From contig JAVBYB010000490.1 in NCBI GenBank assembly GCA_030824255.1, positions 1-7,404 of the forward strand: DNA of 7,404 bases, written 5' to 3'. Of this stretch, positions 1 through 6,380 are shown in pieces. The DNA is from a bacterium (lineage in GTDB: Bacteria > Pseudomonadota > Alphaproteobacteria > Caulobacterales > Hyphomonadaceae). The notes under the pieces were generated by a model, which made no database searches, had not been told where the DNA came from, and worked only from the letters and a program-made list of their open reading frames with translations. The position numbers and the translations under genes are program-made. The number at the start of each line of letters is the position of its first letter. Position 1 is the first letter of the stretch.

Positions 1-9
1 CAAGGGACC

Positions 10-1491
10 CTAAGTCTGGCGCGGTCGCGCGTCATAAAGCGCCTTCAGCGTCTCGCGCAGCGTGGCGTCGAGATCTTCGGCGATCAGGCCGGCGCCTGCG
101 CGAATGCCGGCATCGCCGTGCATCCATGCGCCTGCACAGGCCGCGTCGAACGCATCCATCCCCTGCGCCAGAAGACCGCCGATGATGCCGGCGAGAACAT
201 CGCCCGAGCCTGCCGTCGCCAGGAAAGGCGTTGCGTGCGCGTTCACCGCTGTCCGCCCATCTGGCGCCGCAATCACGGTATCAGAGCCTTTCAGCAGCAC
301 CACCGCGCCGACCATCTTCGCTGCTGTTCGCGCCGCCTCGATCTTGCTTGCAGATTGCTTCAGCACACCAGGAAACAGCCGCTCGAATTCGCCGGCATGG
401 GGCGTCAGCACGGCGGGCGCTTCCAGCAGGCCGGCCAGCGTTTCGACTTCGCCCTTGAACACAGTGATCGCGTCTGCATCCAACACGAGCGTGCGATCCG
501 CCTTCGCCAGCGCCTCAACATTCGCGCGCGTCGCTTCGTTCACGCCGGCGGCGGGGCCGATGACAACGGCGTCCGCATCCTCCGTGTGCGCGAGCAATTC
601 GTGCACGTCGCGGAAGCTGTTGGTGAGCGGCGACATCACCGCCGACGCAACCACGATCAATGCCGATGGCGGACAGACCAGTCGCGCCTGCCCTGCGCCC
701 GCACGCAAGCCTGCGCGCGCCGCAAGACGCGCCGCGCCCGTCTGGTTGATCGGGCCTGTGACGACGGCGAGGCGGCCACGCTTGTGCTTGTGCCCGCCAT
801 GGTCTGGCCATGGCAGGGACTGCAGCCAGCGCGCAGGTGCGTTTTCGTGCAGCTTGCCCTCGCCCGCAGCCTCGACGAACTGACCGAAGCCGATCTCCGC
901 AGGAATCACATCGCCACACAGCCCGGCGGCCGGATGGAGAACGTGCGCCGGCTTCTTGCAGCAGAAGGTGACGGTGACGGTGGCGCGGATGGCGGGGCCA
1001 TCGACGGCGCCAGTATCGCCGCTCACGCCGGAGGGCACATCAATCGCGACAACCGTGGCGCCGGAGGCGTTCACCTGCTCGACCGCATAAGCGGCCTCGC
1101 CCTCCAGCGCACGCGAGAGACCGGCGCCGAACAGGCCATCGAGCACGATATCGTCGGGCTGAAGGCGCATGTCCTCCAGTGGCTGACGCGGGCCGGTGAG
1201 CGCCTGAAGCGCGTTCTGCCCTTCCGGCGTGCGCTCGCCGTTCGGGGCGAGATCGAACACCCAGACATTGCGGCCGAGGTCGCGCAGGCGTTGCGCCGCC
1301 ACGAAAGCATCGCCGCCATTATTGCCCGGCCCGGCCAGCACGATGACGCGGCCAACGGGAAACTCCGCGTGCAGAACATCAGCACACGCCTGCCCGGCTT
1401 TCTGCATCAGCATCCAGAGCGAGATGCCTGCCTCAACCGCCCGCTGTTCGGCAGCGCGGACCTGATCGCAGGTAAGGATGGCGTGGATCAT
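10..1491 (-). CDS. nnr: Bifunctional NAD(P)H-hydrate epimerase / ADP-dependent NAD(P)H-hydrate dehydratase
   Basis: Cytosolic metabolite-repair enzyme: it epimerises damaged (R)-NAD(P)HX to the S form and dehydrates S-NAD(P)HX back to NAD(P)H using ADP. The 493 residues fit the usual length of the fused protein. The N-terminal YjeF_N-type epimerase half (about 1-215) shows the PGNNGGD loop at 55-61, DGLFGAGLSR at 118-127 and AIDVPSGV at 149-156. The C-terminal ribokinase-like dehydratase half (about 230-490) shows HKHKRG at 234-239, VLTPHAGEFERLF at 361-373, LKGSD at 400-404 and GSGDVLAG at 428-435, with Asp431 the expected catalytic aspartate. The ATG lies one base after the stop of the upstream phosphatase gene, with no strong Shine-Dalgarno sequence, so translational coupling is likely. 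The TAG stop is at 12-10, so the gene is complete. Both halves look intact. Identification is confident. Confidence 0.96.
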   Translation of the reverse strand: MIHAILTCDQVRAAEQRAVEAGISLWMLMQKAGQACADVLHAEFPVGRVIVLAGPGNNGGDAFVAAQRLRDLGRNVWVFDLAPNGERTPEGQNALQALTGPRQPLEDMRLQPDDIVLDGLFGAGLSRALEGEAAYAVEQVNASGATVVAIDVPSGVSGDTGAVDGPAIRATVTVTFCCKKPAHVLHPAAGLCGDVIPAEIGFGQFVEAAGEGKLHENAPARWLQSLPWPDHGGHKHKRGRLAVVTGPINQTGAARLAARAGLRAGAGQARLVCPPSALIVVASAVMSPLTNSFRDVHELLAHTEDADAVVIGPAAGVNEATRANVEALAKADRTLVLDADAITVFKGEVETLAGLLEAPAVLTPHAGEFERLFPGVLKQSASKIEAARTAAKMVGAVVLLKGSDTVIAAPDGRTAVNAHATPFLATAGSGDVLAGIIGGLLAQGMDAFDAACAGAWMHGDAGIRAGAGLIAEDLDATLRETLKALYDARPRQT

Positions 1492-1492
1492 G

Positions 1493-2032
1493 TCAGGTCA
1501 CCACGGTGGCGGCTTCCGAACCGAGTTCCTTCAAGCGCAGCTGTCCGCCGACGCGCACCAGCCGGCTGATCGAAGCGTGGCCGGGTTTGAACGCCACGAC
1601 GCGGTCGTCGTCTGTCAGCAGGCCGACGATCACATTGATGGCGATGAAGTGGCTGAAAACGGCTGTCTCTTCCGGCATCTTCTCGACGGCGGCGAGGACG
1701 CTGCGCCGCCAGGCCTGAAGCTTCTCGTCCGTCTGGCTCCAGCCGCCCGCCATGATGCCGTGCAACCACGCTGCGCGGTCATCGAGGCCAGACGGGGTGA
1801 CGATTTCGCCAACGCCGCTCTCGATCCGGGCGTGCGTTTCCATCAGCTTTTCGAACTGCGCGCAGGTCTCCCGGCTGCGGGCCAGGGGGGAGGTAACGGC
1901 CCATTTGGCCCCCGCCCTGGCAAGCACTTCGGCCGCCGCGAAGGCTTGCCGGGTCCCAAGTTCCGACAGGCCGGGGTTCGGGTGCGCGCCCCAGCTGGCC
2001 GCCGGTTCACCATGCCTGATGAGGTAGATCAT
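1493..2032 (-). CDS. Histidine phosphatase family protein (phosphoglycerate-mutase-like fold)
   Basis: A 179-residue protein of the histidine phosphatase superfamily, probably a small cytosolic phosphatase; there is no signal peptide and the substrate cannot be told from sequence. The phosphohistidine motif is at the very N-terminus (LIRHGEP, 4-10, His7 the expected nucleophile). SPLARSRETC at 48-57 supplies the usual substrate-binding arginine (Arg52). The second catalytic histidine is probably His128 in VFSHF; most relatives have glycine after this histidine, whereas this protein has Phe. A general acid could be Glu76 but this is uncertain. It is the first gene of a minus-strand pair: its TGA (1495-1493) is one base from the nnr ATG, so the two are almost certainly co-transcribed. 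The start at 2032 is favoured because RHG normally sits within the first ten residues. No good ribosome-binding site is visible. The family assignment is secure, the function is not. Confidence 0.88.
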   Translation of the reverse strand: MIYLIRHGEPAASWGAHPNPGLSELGTRQAFAAAEVLARAGAKWAVTSPLARSRETCAQFEKLMETHARIESGVGEIVTPSGLDDRAAWLHGIMAGGWSQTDEKLQAWRRSVLAAVEKMPEETAVFSHFIAINVIVGLLTDDDRVVAFKPGHASISRLVRVGGQLRLKELGSEAATVVT

Positions 2033-2096
2033 TCGCTGAAATGCCCGTGAACATTGGAGATTCTGGAGCTTAACATGGATCGGACAGGCCCACCTC

Positions 2097-2105
2097 TGTG
2101 GATAA
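2097..2105 (-). promoter_or_regulatory. Perfect DnaA-box 9-mer
   Basis: The plus strand reads TGTGGATAA, so the minus strand carries TTATCCACA, the strongest form of the DnaA-binding consensus (TTATNCACA). It sits 72 bases upstream of the PII start codon and 65 bases upstream of the phosphatase start, within the divergent promoter region. Only one clear copy is present, so this is not an origin; a single box could allow DnaA to affect transcription of either unit, or could be chance. Confidence 0.4.
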
Positions 2106-2149
2106 TCTGGATGACGACGCCCTATATTTCACCATCTACGCACAACAAA

Positions 2150-2608
<459 letters not shown>

Positions 2609-2626
2609 CGTTAGAAGACTTTACAG

Positions 2627-2638
2627 GTTCAATTGAAC
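2627..2638. repeat. 12-bp perfect palindrome in the glnB-glnA gap
   Basis: GTTCAATTGAAC is self-complementary over its full length. It begins 19 bases after the glnB stop codon and ends 53 bases before the glnA start. It could be an operator for a separate glnA promoter; it is too AT-rich and lacks a spacer, so it is a poor RNA hairpin. No known regulator is assigned. Confidence 0.4.
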
Positions 2639-2645
2639 GGTCTCG

Positions 2646-2666
2646 CCATTGGATTGCACCCAATGG
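2646..2666 (+). promoter_or_regulatory. Inverted repeat/hairpin in the glnA leader
   Basis: CCATTGG (2646-2652) and CCAATGG (2660-2666) are perfect complements around a seven-base loop. The hairpin ends 14 bases before the glnA ribosome-binding site. There is no T run after it, so it is not a rho-independent terminator. It could be a DNA operator, a processing site that sets the glnB:glnA ratio, or a structure affecting ribosome access. Confidence 0.4.
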
Positions 2667-2680
2667 GGCCGGGGTGAAAC

Positions 2681-2686
2681 GGAGGG
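2681..2686 (+). promoter_or_regulatory. Ribosome-binding site of glnA
   Basis: GGAGGG lies five bases before the GTG at 2692. This strong Shine-Dalgarno match supports the unusual GTG start over any internal ATG. Confidence 0.75.
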
Positions 2687-2691
2687 ACTAG

Positions 2692-4095
2692 GTGTCCGAC
2701 TCAATCTTCAAGACCATCAAGGAAAAAGACGTCCAGTACGTCGACCTGCGTTTCACCGATATTCGCGGTAAAATGCAGCACGTCACCTTCGACCTCTCGA
2801 TGGTCGACAAGGATCTGTTCGTTGACGGCACGATGTTCGACGGTTCTTCGATCGCCGGCTGGAAGGCGATCAACGAGTCCGACATGCTGCTGATGCCGGA
2901 TCCGTCGTCGGCGCGTATCGACCCGTTCTTCCAGAACACGACGCTCGCCATCATGTGCGACATCCTCAACCCGAACGATAACACCGCCTACAACCGCGAC
3001 CCGCGGATGATGGCGAAGAAAGCCGAGAACTACCTCAAGTCCTCTGGCGTGGGCGACACCGCCTTCTTCGGCCCGGAAGCCGAGTTCTTCGTGTTCTCCG
3101 ACGTGAAGTGGAACACCGACCCGAACAAGACGGGATATGAGTTCGACGATCCGGAACTGCCCTACAACACCGGCCGCTCCTATGAAGGCGGGAACATGGG
3201 ACACCGCCCCGGTCCGAAGGGCGGCTACTTCCCCGTTCCGCCGATCGACTCGCTGCAGGACATGCGCTCGGAAATGCTGACGCTGATGACCGAGCTCGGT
3301 CTCCAGCCCGAGAAGCACCACCACGAGGTTGCGCCCGCGCAGCACGAGCTTGGCATGAAGTTCAACACGTTGGTCCAGATGGCCGACAACATGCAGCTCT
3401 ACAAATACATCGTGCACAATGTGGCGCACTCATACGGCAAGACCGCCACCTTCATGCCGAAGCCCTACTTCAAGGACAACGGCTCGGGCATGCACGTGCA
3501 CCAGTCGATCTGGAAAGACGGCAAGCCGCTGTTCGCCGGCGACAAGTATGCCGACCTCAGCCAGGAATGCCTCTGGTACATCGGCGGCATCATCAAGCAC
3601 GCGAAGGCCATCAACGCCTTCTCGAACGCCACGACAAACTCCTACAAGCGCCTTGTCCCGGGCTACGAAGCTCCGGTGCTGCTGGCCTACTCCGCCCGCA
3701 ACCGTTCGGCTTCGGTCCGTATTCCGTGGACCCCGAACCCGAAAGGCAAACGCATCGAGGTCCGCTTCCCGGATCCGGCGTCGAACCCGTACCTGACCTT
3801 CACCGCGCTGATGATGGCCGGCCTCGACGGCATCGCGAAGAAGATCGATCCGGGTCCTGCGATGGACAAGGATCTCTACGCCCTTCCGCCGGAAGAGCTG
3901 AAGAACATCCCGACTGTGTGCGGCTCGCTCCGCGAAGCGCTGAACAGCCTCGATGCCGACCGCGACTTCCTCAAGGCCGGCGGCGTCATGGATGACGACT
4001 TCATCGACTCGTACATCGACCTCAAGATGGAAGATGTGATGCGCGTGGACATGCACCCGCACCCGGTCGAATTCGACATGTACTACAAGGCCTGA
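2692..4095 (+). CDS. glnA: Type I glutamine synthetase
   Basis: Makes glutamine from glutamate, ammonia and ATP; a cytosolic dodecamer and the main ammonium-assimilation enzyme. The 467 residues fit the GSI family, and the sequence runs unbroken to the characteristic end [13 protein letters not shown]. Active-site landmarks are DGSS (50-53), metal ligands Glu129 and Glu131 in [15 protein letters not shown] at 209-215 with Glu212 and Glu219, NGSGMHVH at 263-270 with His268, [11 protein letters not shown] at 335-345 with Arg338 and Arg343, and RIEVRFPDP at 354-362 with Glu356. Tyr396 in [10 protein letters not shown] is the adenylylation target that marks the GSI-beta type, matching its partner PII. 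The gene starts with GTG, backed by GGAGGG at 2681-2686. It follows glnB by 83 bases and ends before a strong hairpin terminator. The protein looks fully functional. Confidence 0.98.
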   Translation: MSDSIFKTIKEKDVQYVDLRFTDIRGKMQHVTFDLSMVDKDLFVDGTMFDGSSIAGWKAINESDMLLMPDPSSARIDPFFQNTTLAIMCDILNPNDNTAYNRDPRMMAKKAENYLKSSGVGDTAFFGPEAEFFVFSDVKWNTDPNKTGYEFDDPELPYNTGRSYEGGNMGHRPGPKGGYFPVPPIDSLQDMRSEMLTLMTELGLQPEKHHHEVAPAQHELGMKFNTLVQMADNMQLYKYIVHNVAHSYGKTATFMPKPYFKDNGSGMHVHQSIWKDGKPLFAGDKYADLSQECLWYIGGIIKHAKAINAFSNATTNSYKRLVPGYEAPVLLAYSARNRSASVRIPWTPNPKGKRIEVRFPDPASNPYLTFTALMMAGLDGIAKKIDPGPAMDKDLYALPPEELKNIPTVCGSLREALNSLDADRDFLKAGGVMDDDFIDSYIDLKMEDVMRVDMHPHPVEFDMYYKA

Positions 4096-4134
4096 TCGCT
4101 CGCGCGAAAAGGCATCTTTGCCGGGGGGCAAAAG

Positions 4135-4170
4135 GCGGCGTCGGGGGCAACCCCGCGCCGCTTACTTTTT
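4135..4170 (+). terminator. Rho-independent terminator of glnA, probably bidirectional
   Basis: GCGGCG-T-CGGGG (4135-4146) pairs with CCCCGCGCCGC (4151-4161), giving an 11-bp GC-rich stem with one bulged T and a GCAA loop (4147-4150, a stable GNRA tetraloop in RNA). TTACTTTTT follows at 4162-4170. Read on the minus strand, the same stem is followed by a short T run (CTTTTG, 4134-4129), and it begins 14 bases beyond the phospholipase stop codon, so it probably ends that transcript too. A second inverted repeat, TTTGCC/GGCAAA (4117-4132), lies just upstream and could compete in folding. Confidence 0.85.
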
Positions 4171-4174
4171 GGGC

Positions 4175-6289
4175 TCACCCCTGCTGCAACAATGCAGGTC
4201 CGCCCATGGCGGGATCGCTGGTGGTGGCGCGACCGGTCTCGATGCGGCCGGCGTAGCGACGCTGCCAGGCGGGATCTCCCGAGCGGGTCAGCACGAAATC
4301 ATACCAGCCATTCGTGCGGGCGAGCGACCAGCTGTGTTCGACACGCGTGGACGTATTGCGCGGAGGCGCATGCAGCGTCTGCTCGTCCATGGCAGTCGGG
4401 TAAGCGGGCGACCTGACATTGATCAGGCCCGTCTCACGACGCCATGCCACGCCGAAGCCGACATTGAAGGCGAGTGGTCCGCCAACGACGGGGATCTTCA
4501 CAAACGTCGGAATAGGCCTCCTCGCATCGACACCTGCACCGCTCCCCGCGAATGCCCGGGAAAAGCCATTTGGGCCGATCACGCGCACGTCGTATGGGCC
4601 TGCGGGCCATTCATCGCTGAGTGATTTTCCTGGTTCGACAGTGTAGCGCCGGGGCGGCACGTCCATGCGCAGGGCGTCGTAGACATGAAAGACAGCGCCA
4701 GCCCTGCCCTTGTTGCCGAAGTGCAGCCTCAGCGCGCCGCCTGTTTCCAGCTCCAGCACCTCAAGGTCATAAGGCAGGCCGCGCGAGCGACGGACGCCGG
4801 AGGCCTGCACCGGAGCGATGATTTCCGCAGGCGTGGTTGGCGTCGTGCGCTTCGGCAACGCGGCCGCCTTGTCTGCCGCGCCAGATGTCTCTGGAAGGGC
4901 TGCAAGCGCGGCGTTTGGCGCCGTGAAGTCGAAGCAGCTGGTAAGATCGCCACACACGGTACGACGCCAGGCAGAGATGTTCGGCTCCATCACACCGAAC
5001 CGCTTTTCGAGAAAACGGATGATGGAGGTGTGGTCGAACACTTCCGAGTTGACGAAGCCGCCGCGCGAGAAGGGCGAGATCACATACATGGGCACGCGTG
5101 GGCCGAGCCCGTAGGGGCGGCCCATCAGGTCGTCGCGTTCCGATGACTTTTCGCTTTCGGCGCGGATGAGATGATACTCGCCGGTCGTATCCACGGTGGA
5201 CCCGCCAAGCGTCGCGCCGTTCACGCGGCTGGGCGGCGCGGGCGGCGGCATGTGGTCGAAGAAGCCGTCGTTCTCATCAAAATTCACCAGCAACGCGGTC
5301 TGCGCCCAGACGTCGGGATTGGCCGTCAGGCAGTCCAGCACGCGCGCGATGTAATCAGCGCCCTGCGCCGGGCTGGAGGGGCCGGGATGCTCGGAGTCCT
5401 TTGCAGGCGAGATCACCCATGAAACAGACGGCAGCGTTCCGGCCATAACATCGGCGCGGAGCACATCGAGATGCTGTGTGGAGAGACCCTTTGCGGCGAG
5501 CGCGGGATTGCTGCCCGGCGCTTTCGCCAGGCTGTCGCGGAAAGCCTGAAAGCCCACGAGCGGATTGTCGCCGAAATTGTCGACCATGTCCTCGTAGATC
5601 TTCCAGCTTACGCCAGCGGCTTCGAGGCGTTCCGGATAGGTCGTCCACGTGTAAGGCGTCTTCGCCAGCGGCGCCTTTTCCGGCAACGTGTCATGCGAGT
5701 TCGAGATGGACGGACCGCCGCGCGTCCCGTCGCCATCGTTCGTGCCGGTCCAGAGGAAGAGGCGGTTGGTATTCGTGCCGCCCTGGAAGGAGCAATGATA
5801 GGCGTCGCAAATGGTGAAGGCATTGGCGAGCGCCCACTGGAACGGGATGTCGTCCTCGGTAAAATAGCCCATCGAATGGGGCTGCTTGTGATCCGGCCAG
5901 TTGGCCATGCGCCCGTTGTCCCATGCGTACTGCGCGTCGTCCCAGCTGTGCGGCGTCCCTTCGACGCGCATGTGGGCGAAGGTATGCGCCGTGTTGAGCG
6001 GGAATGGCGCGATAACGGACGGGGCGGACTTTGTATGCGCCTGCCGCCAGACCGTGCCGCCGGGGATCGGCGCCGGGAAGCGATCTCCGAAACCGCGCAC
6101 GCCGTTCATCGCGCCGAAATAGTGATCGAAGGAGCGGTTCTCCTGCATCAGCACGACGACGTGTCTGATGTCCTGGATCGTGCCGGTCGCAGATTTGGCG
6201 TCGATCGCCCAGGCGCGCTGGATAGCGACGGGGAGCGTCAGCGAGGCAGCTCCGAGGGCGAGAAGGCGGCGGCGATCAATCTGTGTCAT
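4175..6289 (-). CDS. Tat-exported phospholipase C, phosphocholine-specific type
   Basis: Exported hydrolase expected to cleave phosphatidylcholine or sphingomyelin to a diacyl lipid and phosphocholine. From the chosen ATG it has 704 residues, close to the family's usual length. The N-terminus is a Tat signal: DRRRLLALG at 5-13, a hydrophobic stretch and AWA at 26-28 as likely cleavage site. The phosphoesterase domain (about 38-435) shows QENRSFDHYFG at 49-59, a GGTNTNR loop at 171-177 with the likely nucleophile threonine, EHPGPSSPAQGADY at 300-313, FDENDGFFDH at 337-346 and FDHTS at 418-422. Two C-terminal DUF756-type beta domains follow (about 500-582 and 595-685), the second with GWYDF and an ending AGRIETGRATTSDPAMG. 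A GTG at 6331 and an ATG at 6325 are longer in-frame options, but they lie in or before a palindrome and push the Tat motif inward. Converges with glnA; divergent from the peptidase gene. Substrate specificity is inferred from family. Confidence 0.92.
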   Translation of the reverse strand: MTQIDRRRLLALGAASLTLPVAIQRAWAIDAKSATGTIQDIRHVVVLMQENRSFDHYFGAMNGVRGFGDRFPAPIPGGTVWRQAHTKSAPSVIAPFPLNTAHTFAHMRVEGTPHSWDDAQYAWDNGRMANWPDHKQPHSMGYFTEDDIPFQWALANAFTICDAYHCSFQGGTNTNRLFLWTGTNDGDGTRGGPSISNSHDTLPEKAPLAKTPYTWTTYPERLEAAGVSWKIYEDMVDNFGDNPLVGFQAFRDSLAKAPGSNPALAAKGLSTQHLDVLRADVMAGTLPSVSWVISPAKDSEHPGPSSPAQGADYIARVLDCLTANPDVWAQTALLVNFDENDGFFDHMPPPAPPSRVNGATLGGSTVDTTGEYHLIRAESEKSSERDDLMGRPYGLGPRVPMYVISPFSRGGFVNSEVFDHTSIIRFLEKRFGVMEPNISAWRRTVCGDLTSCFDFTAPNAALAALPETSGAADKAAALPKRTTPTTPAEIIAPVQASGVRRSRGLPYDLEVLELETGGALRLHFGNKGRAGAVFHVYDALRMDVPPRRYTVEPGKSLSDEWPAGPYDVRVIGPNGFSRAFAGSGAGVDARRPIPTFVKIPVVGGPLAFNVGFGVAWRRETGLINVRSPAYPTAMDEQTLHAPPRNTSTRVEHSWSLARTNGWYDFVLTRSGDPAWQRRYAGRIETGRATTSDPAMGGPALLQQG

Positions 6290-6310
6290 GCGGCACACGT
6301 TAGTGCCTTC

Positions 6311-6340
6311 ACATGACGCCGTCATGTCCACGACACATGA
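6311..6340. promoter_or_regulatory. Palindromic operator candidate between phospholipase and carboxypeptidase genes
   Basis: ACATGACG (6311-6318) and CGTCATGT (6320-6327) form a perfect 8-bp inverted repeat around one base. A further copy of the outer arm, CACATGA, lies at 6334-6340, exactly 24 bp after the same heptamer at 6310-6316. Three ACATGA half-sites in 30 bp, between divergent genes, look like a binding site for a dimeric regulator. It does not match the classical Pho box, although phospholipases C are often phosphate-controlled. Its position also favours a phospholipase start downstream at 6289. Confidence 0.5.
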
Positions 6341-6380
6341 AGCAGCTTTCCGTTTGGGAATGGATGGCTAGGGTCTGGGT
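6332..6380. promoter_or_regulatory. Short divergent promoter gap
   Basis: Between the operator candidate and the carboxypeptidase ATG only about 40 bases remain, so the plus-strand promoter must overlap or abut the repeats. TAGGGT at 6369-6374 fits the loose TAnnnT -10 pattern and would place transcription start almost at the ATG, which has no clear Shine-Dalgarno site; a leaderless mRNA is possible. This is weak evidence. Confidence 0.25.

Noticed and set aside
118..1569. A 483-codon plus-strand open frame opposite nnr
   Set aside because: It is a long antisense frame produced by high GC and strong codon bias in nnr; its translation is Arg/His/Ala-rich low-information sequence with no recognisable domain, whereas nnr matches its family along its whole length.
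1478..2050. A 190-codon plus-strand frame opposite the histidine phosphatase
   Set aside because: The minus frame has the RHG, SPLARSR and SHF motifs in order; the plus frame shows nothing recognisable.
2056..2069. Possible sigma-54 promoter (GG-N10-GC spacing)
   Set aside because: Only the invariant dinucleotides fit; the -24 reads TGGAGA and the -12 GAGC, a poor match to TGGCAC/TTGC. Random GG-N10-GC spacings are common in GC-rich DNA.
2070..2074. TTAAC as a CtrA site
   Set aside because: A lone half-site without the second TTAA at seven-base spacing is not evidence of CtrA binding.
2609..2691. A glutamine riboswitch in the glnA leader
   Set aside because: The spacer is short and I cannot recognise the conserved core of the known glnA RNA class; only two simple inverted repeats are visible.
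2701..4131. Two minus-strand frames (242 and 233 codons) in the same phase opposite glnA
   Set aside because: They are mirror frames of glnA separated by one stop, rich in Val/Arg/His/Glu as expected from reversed glnA codons. Such antisense frames are a known source of false annotations.
5471..6316. A 281-codon plus-strand frame opposite the phospholipase gene
   Set aside because: Antisense shadow of a well-matched gene, with no domain and no ribosome-binding site argument.
6290..6331. Longer phospholipase start at GTG 6331 or ATG 6325
   Set aside because: The added residues contain no signal feature, there is no ribosome-binding site in front, and the region coincides with the inverted repeat that better fits an upstream regulatory site. 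It is not fully excluded, since Tat signals can have long N-regions.
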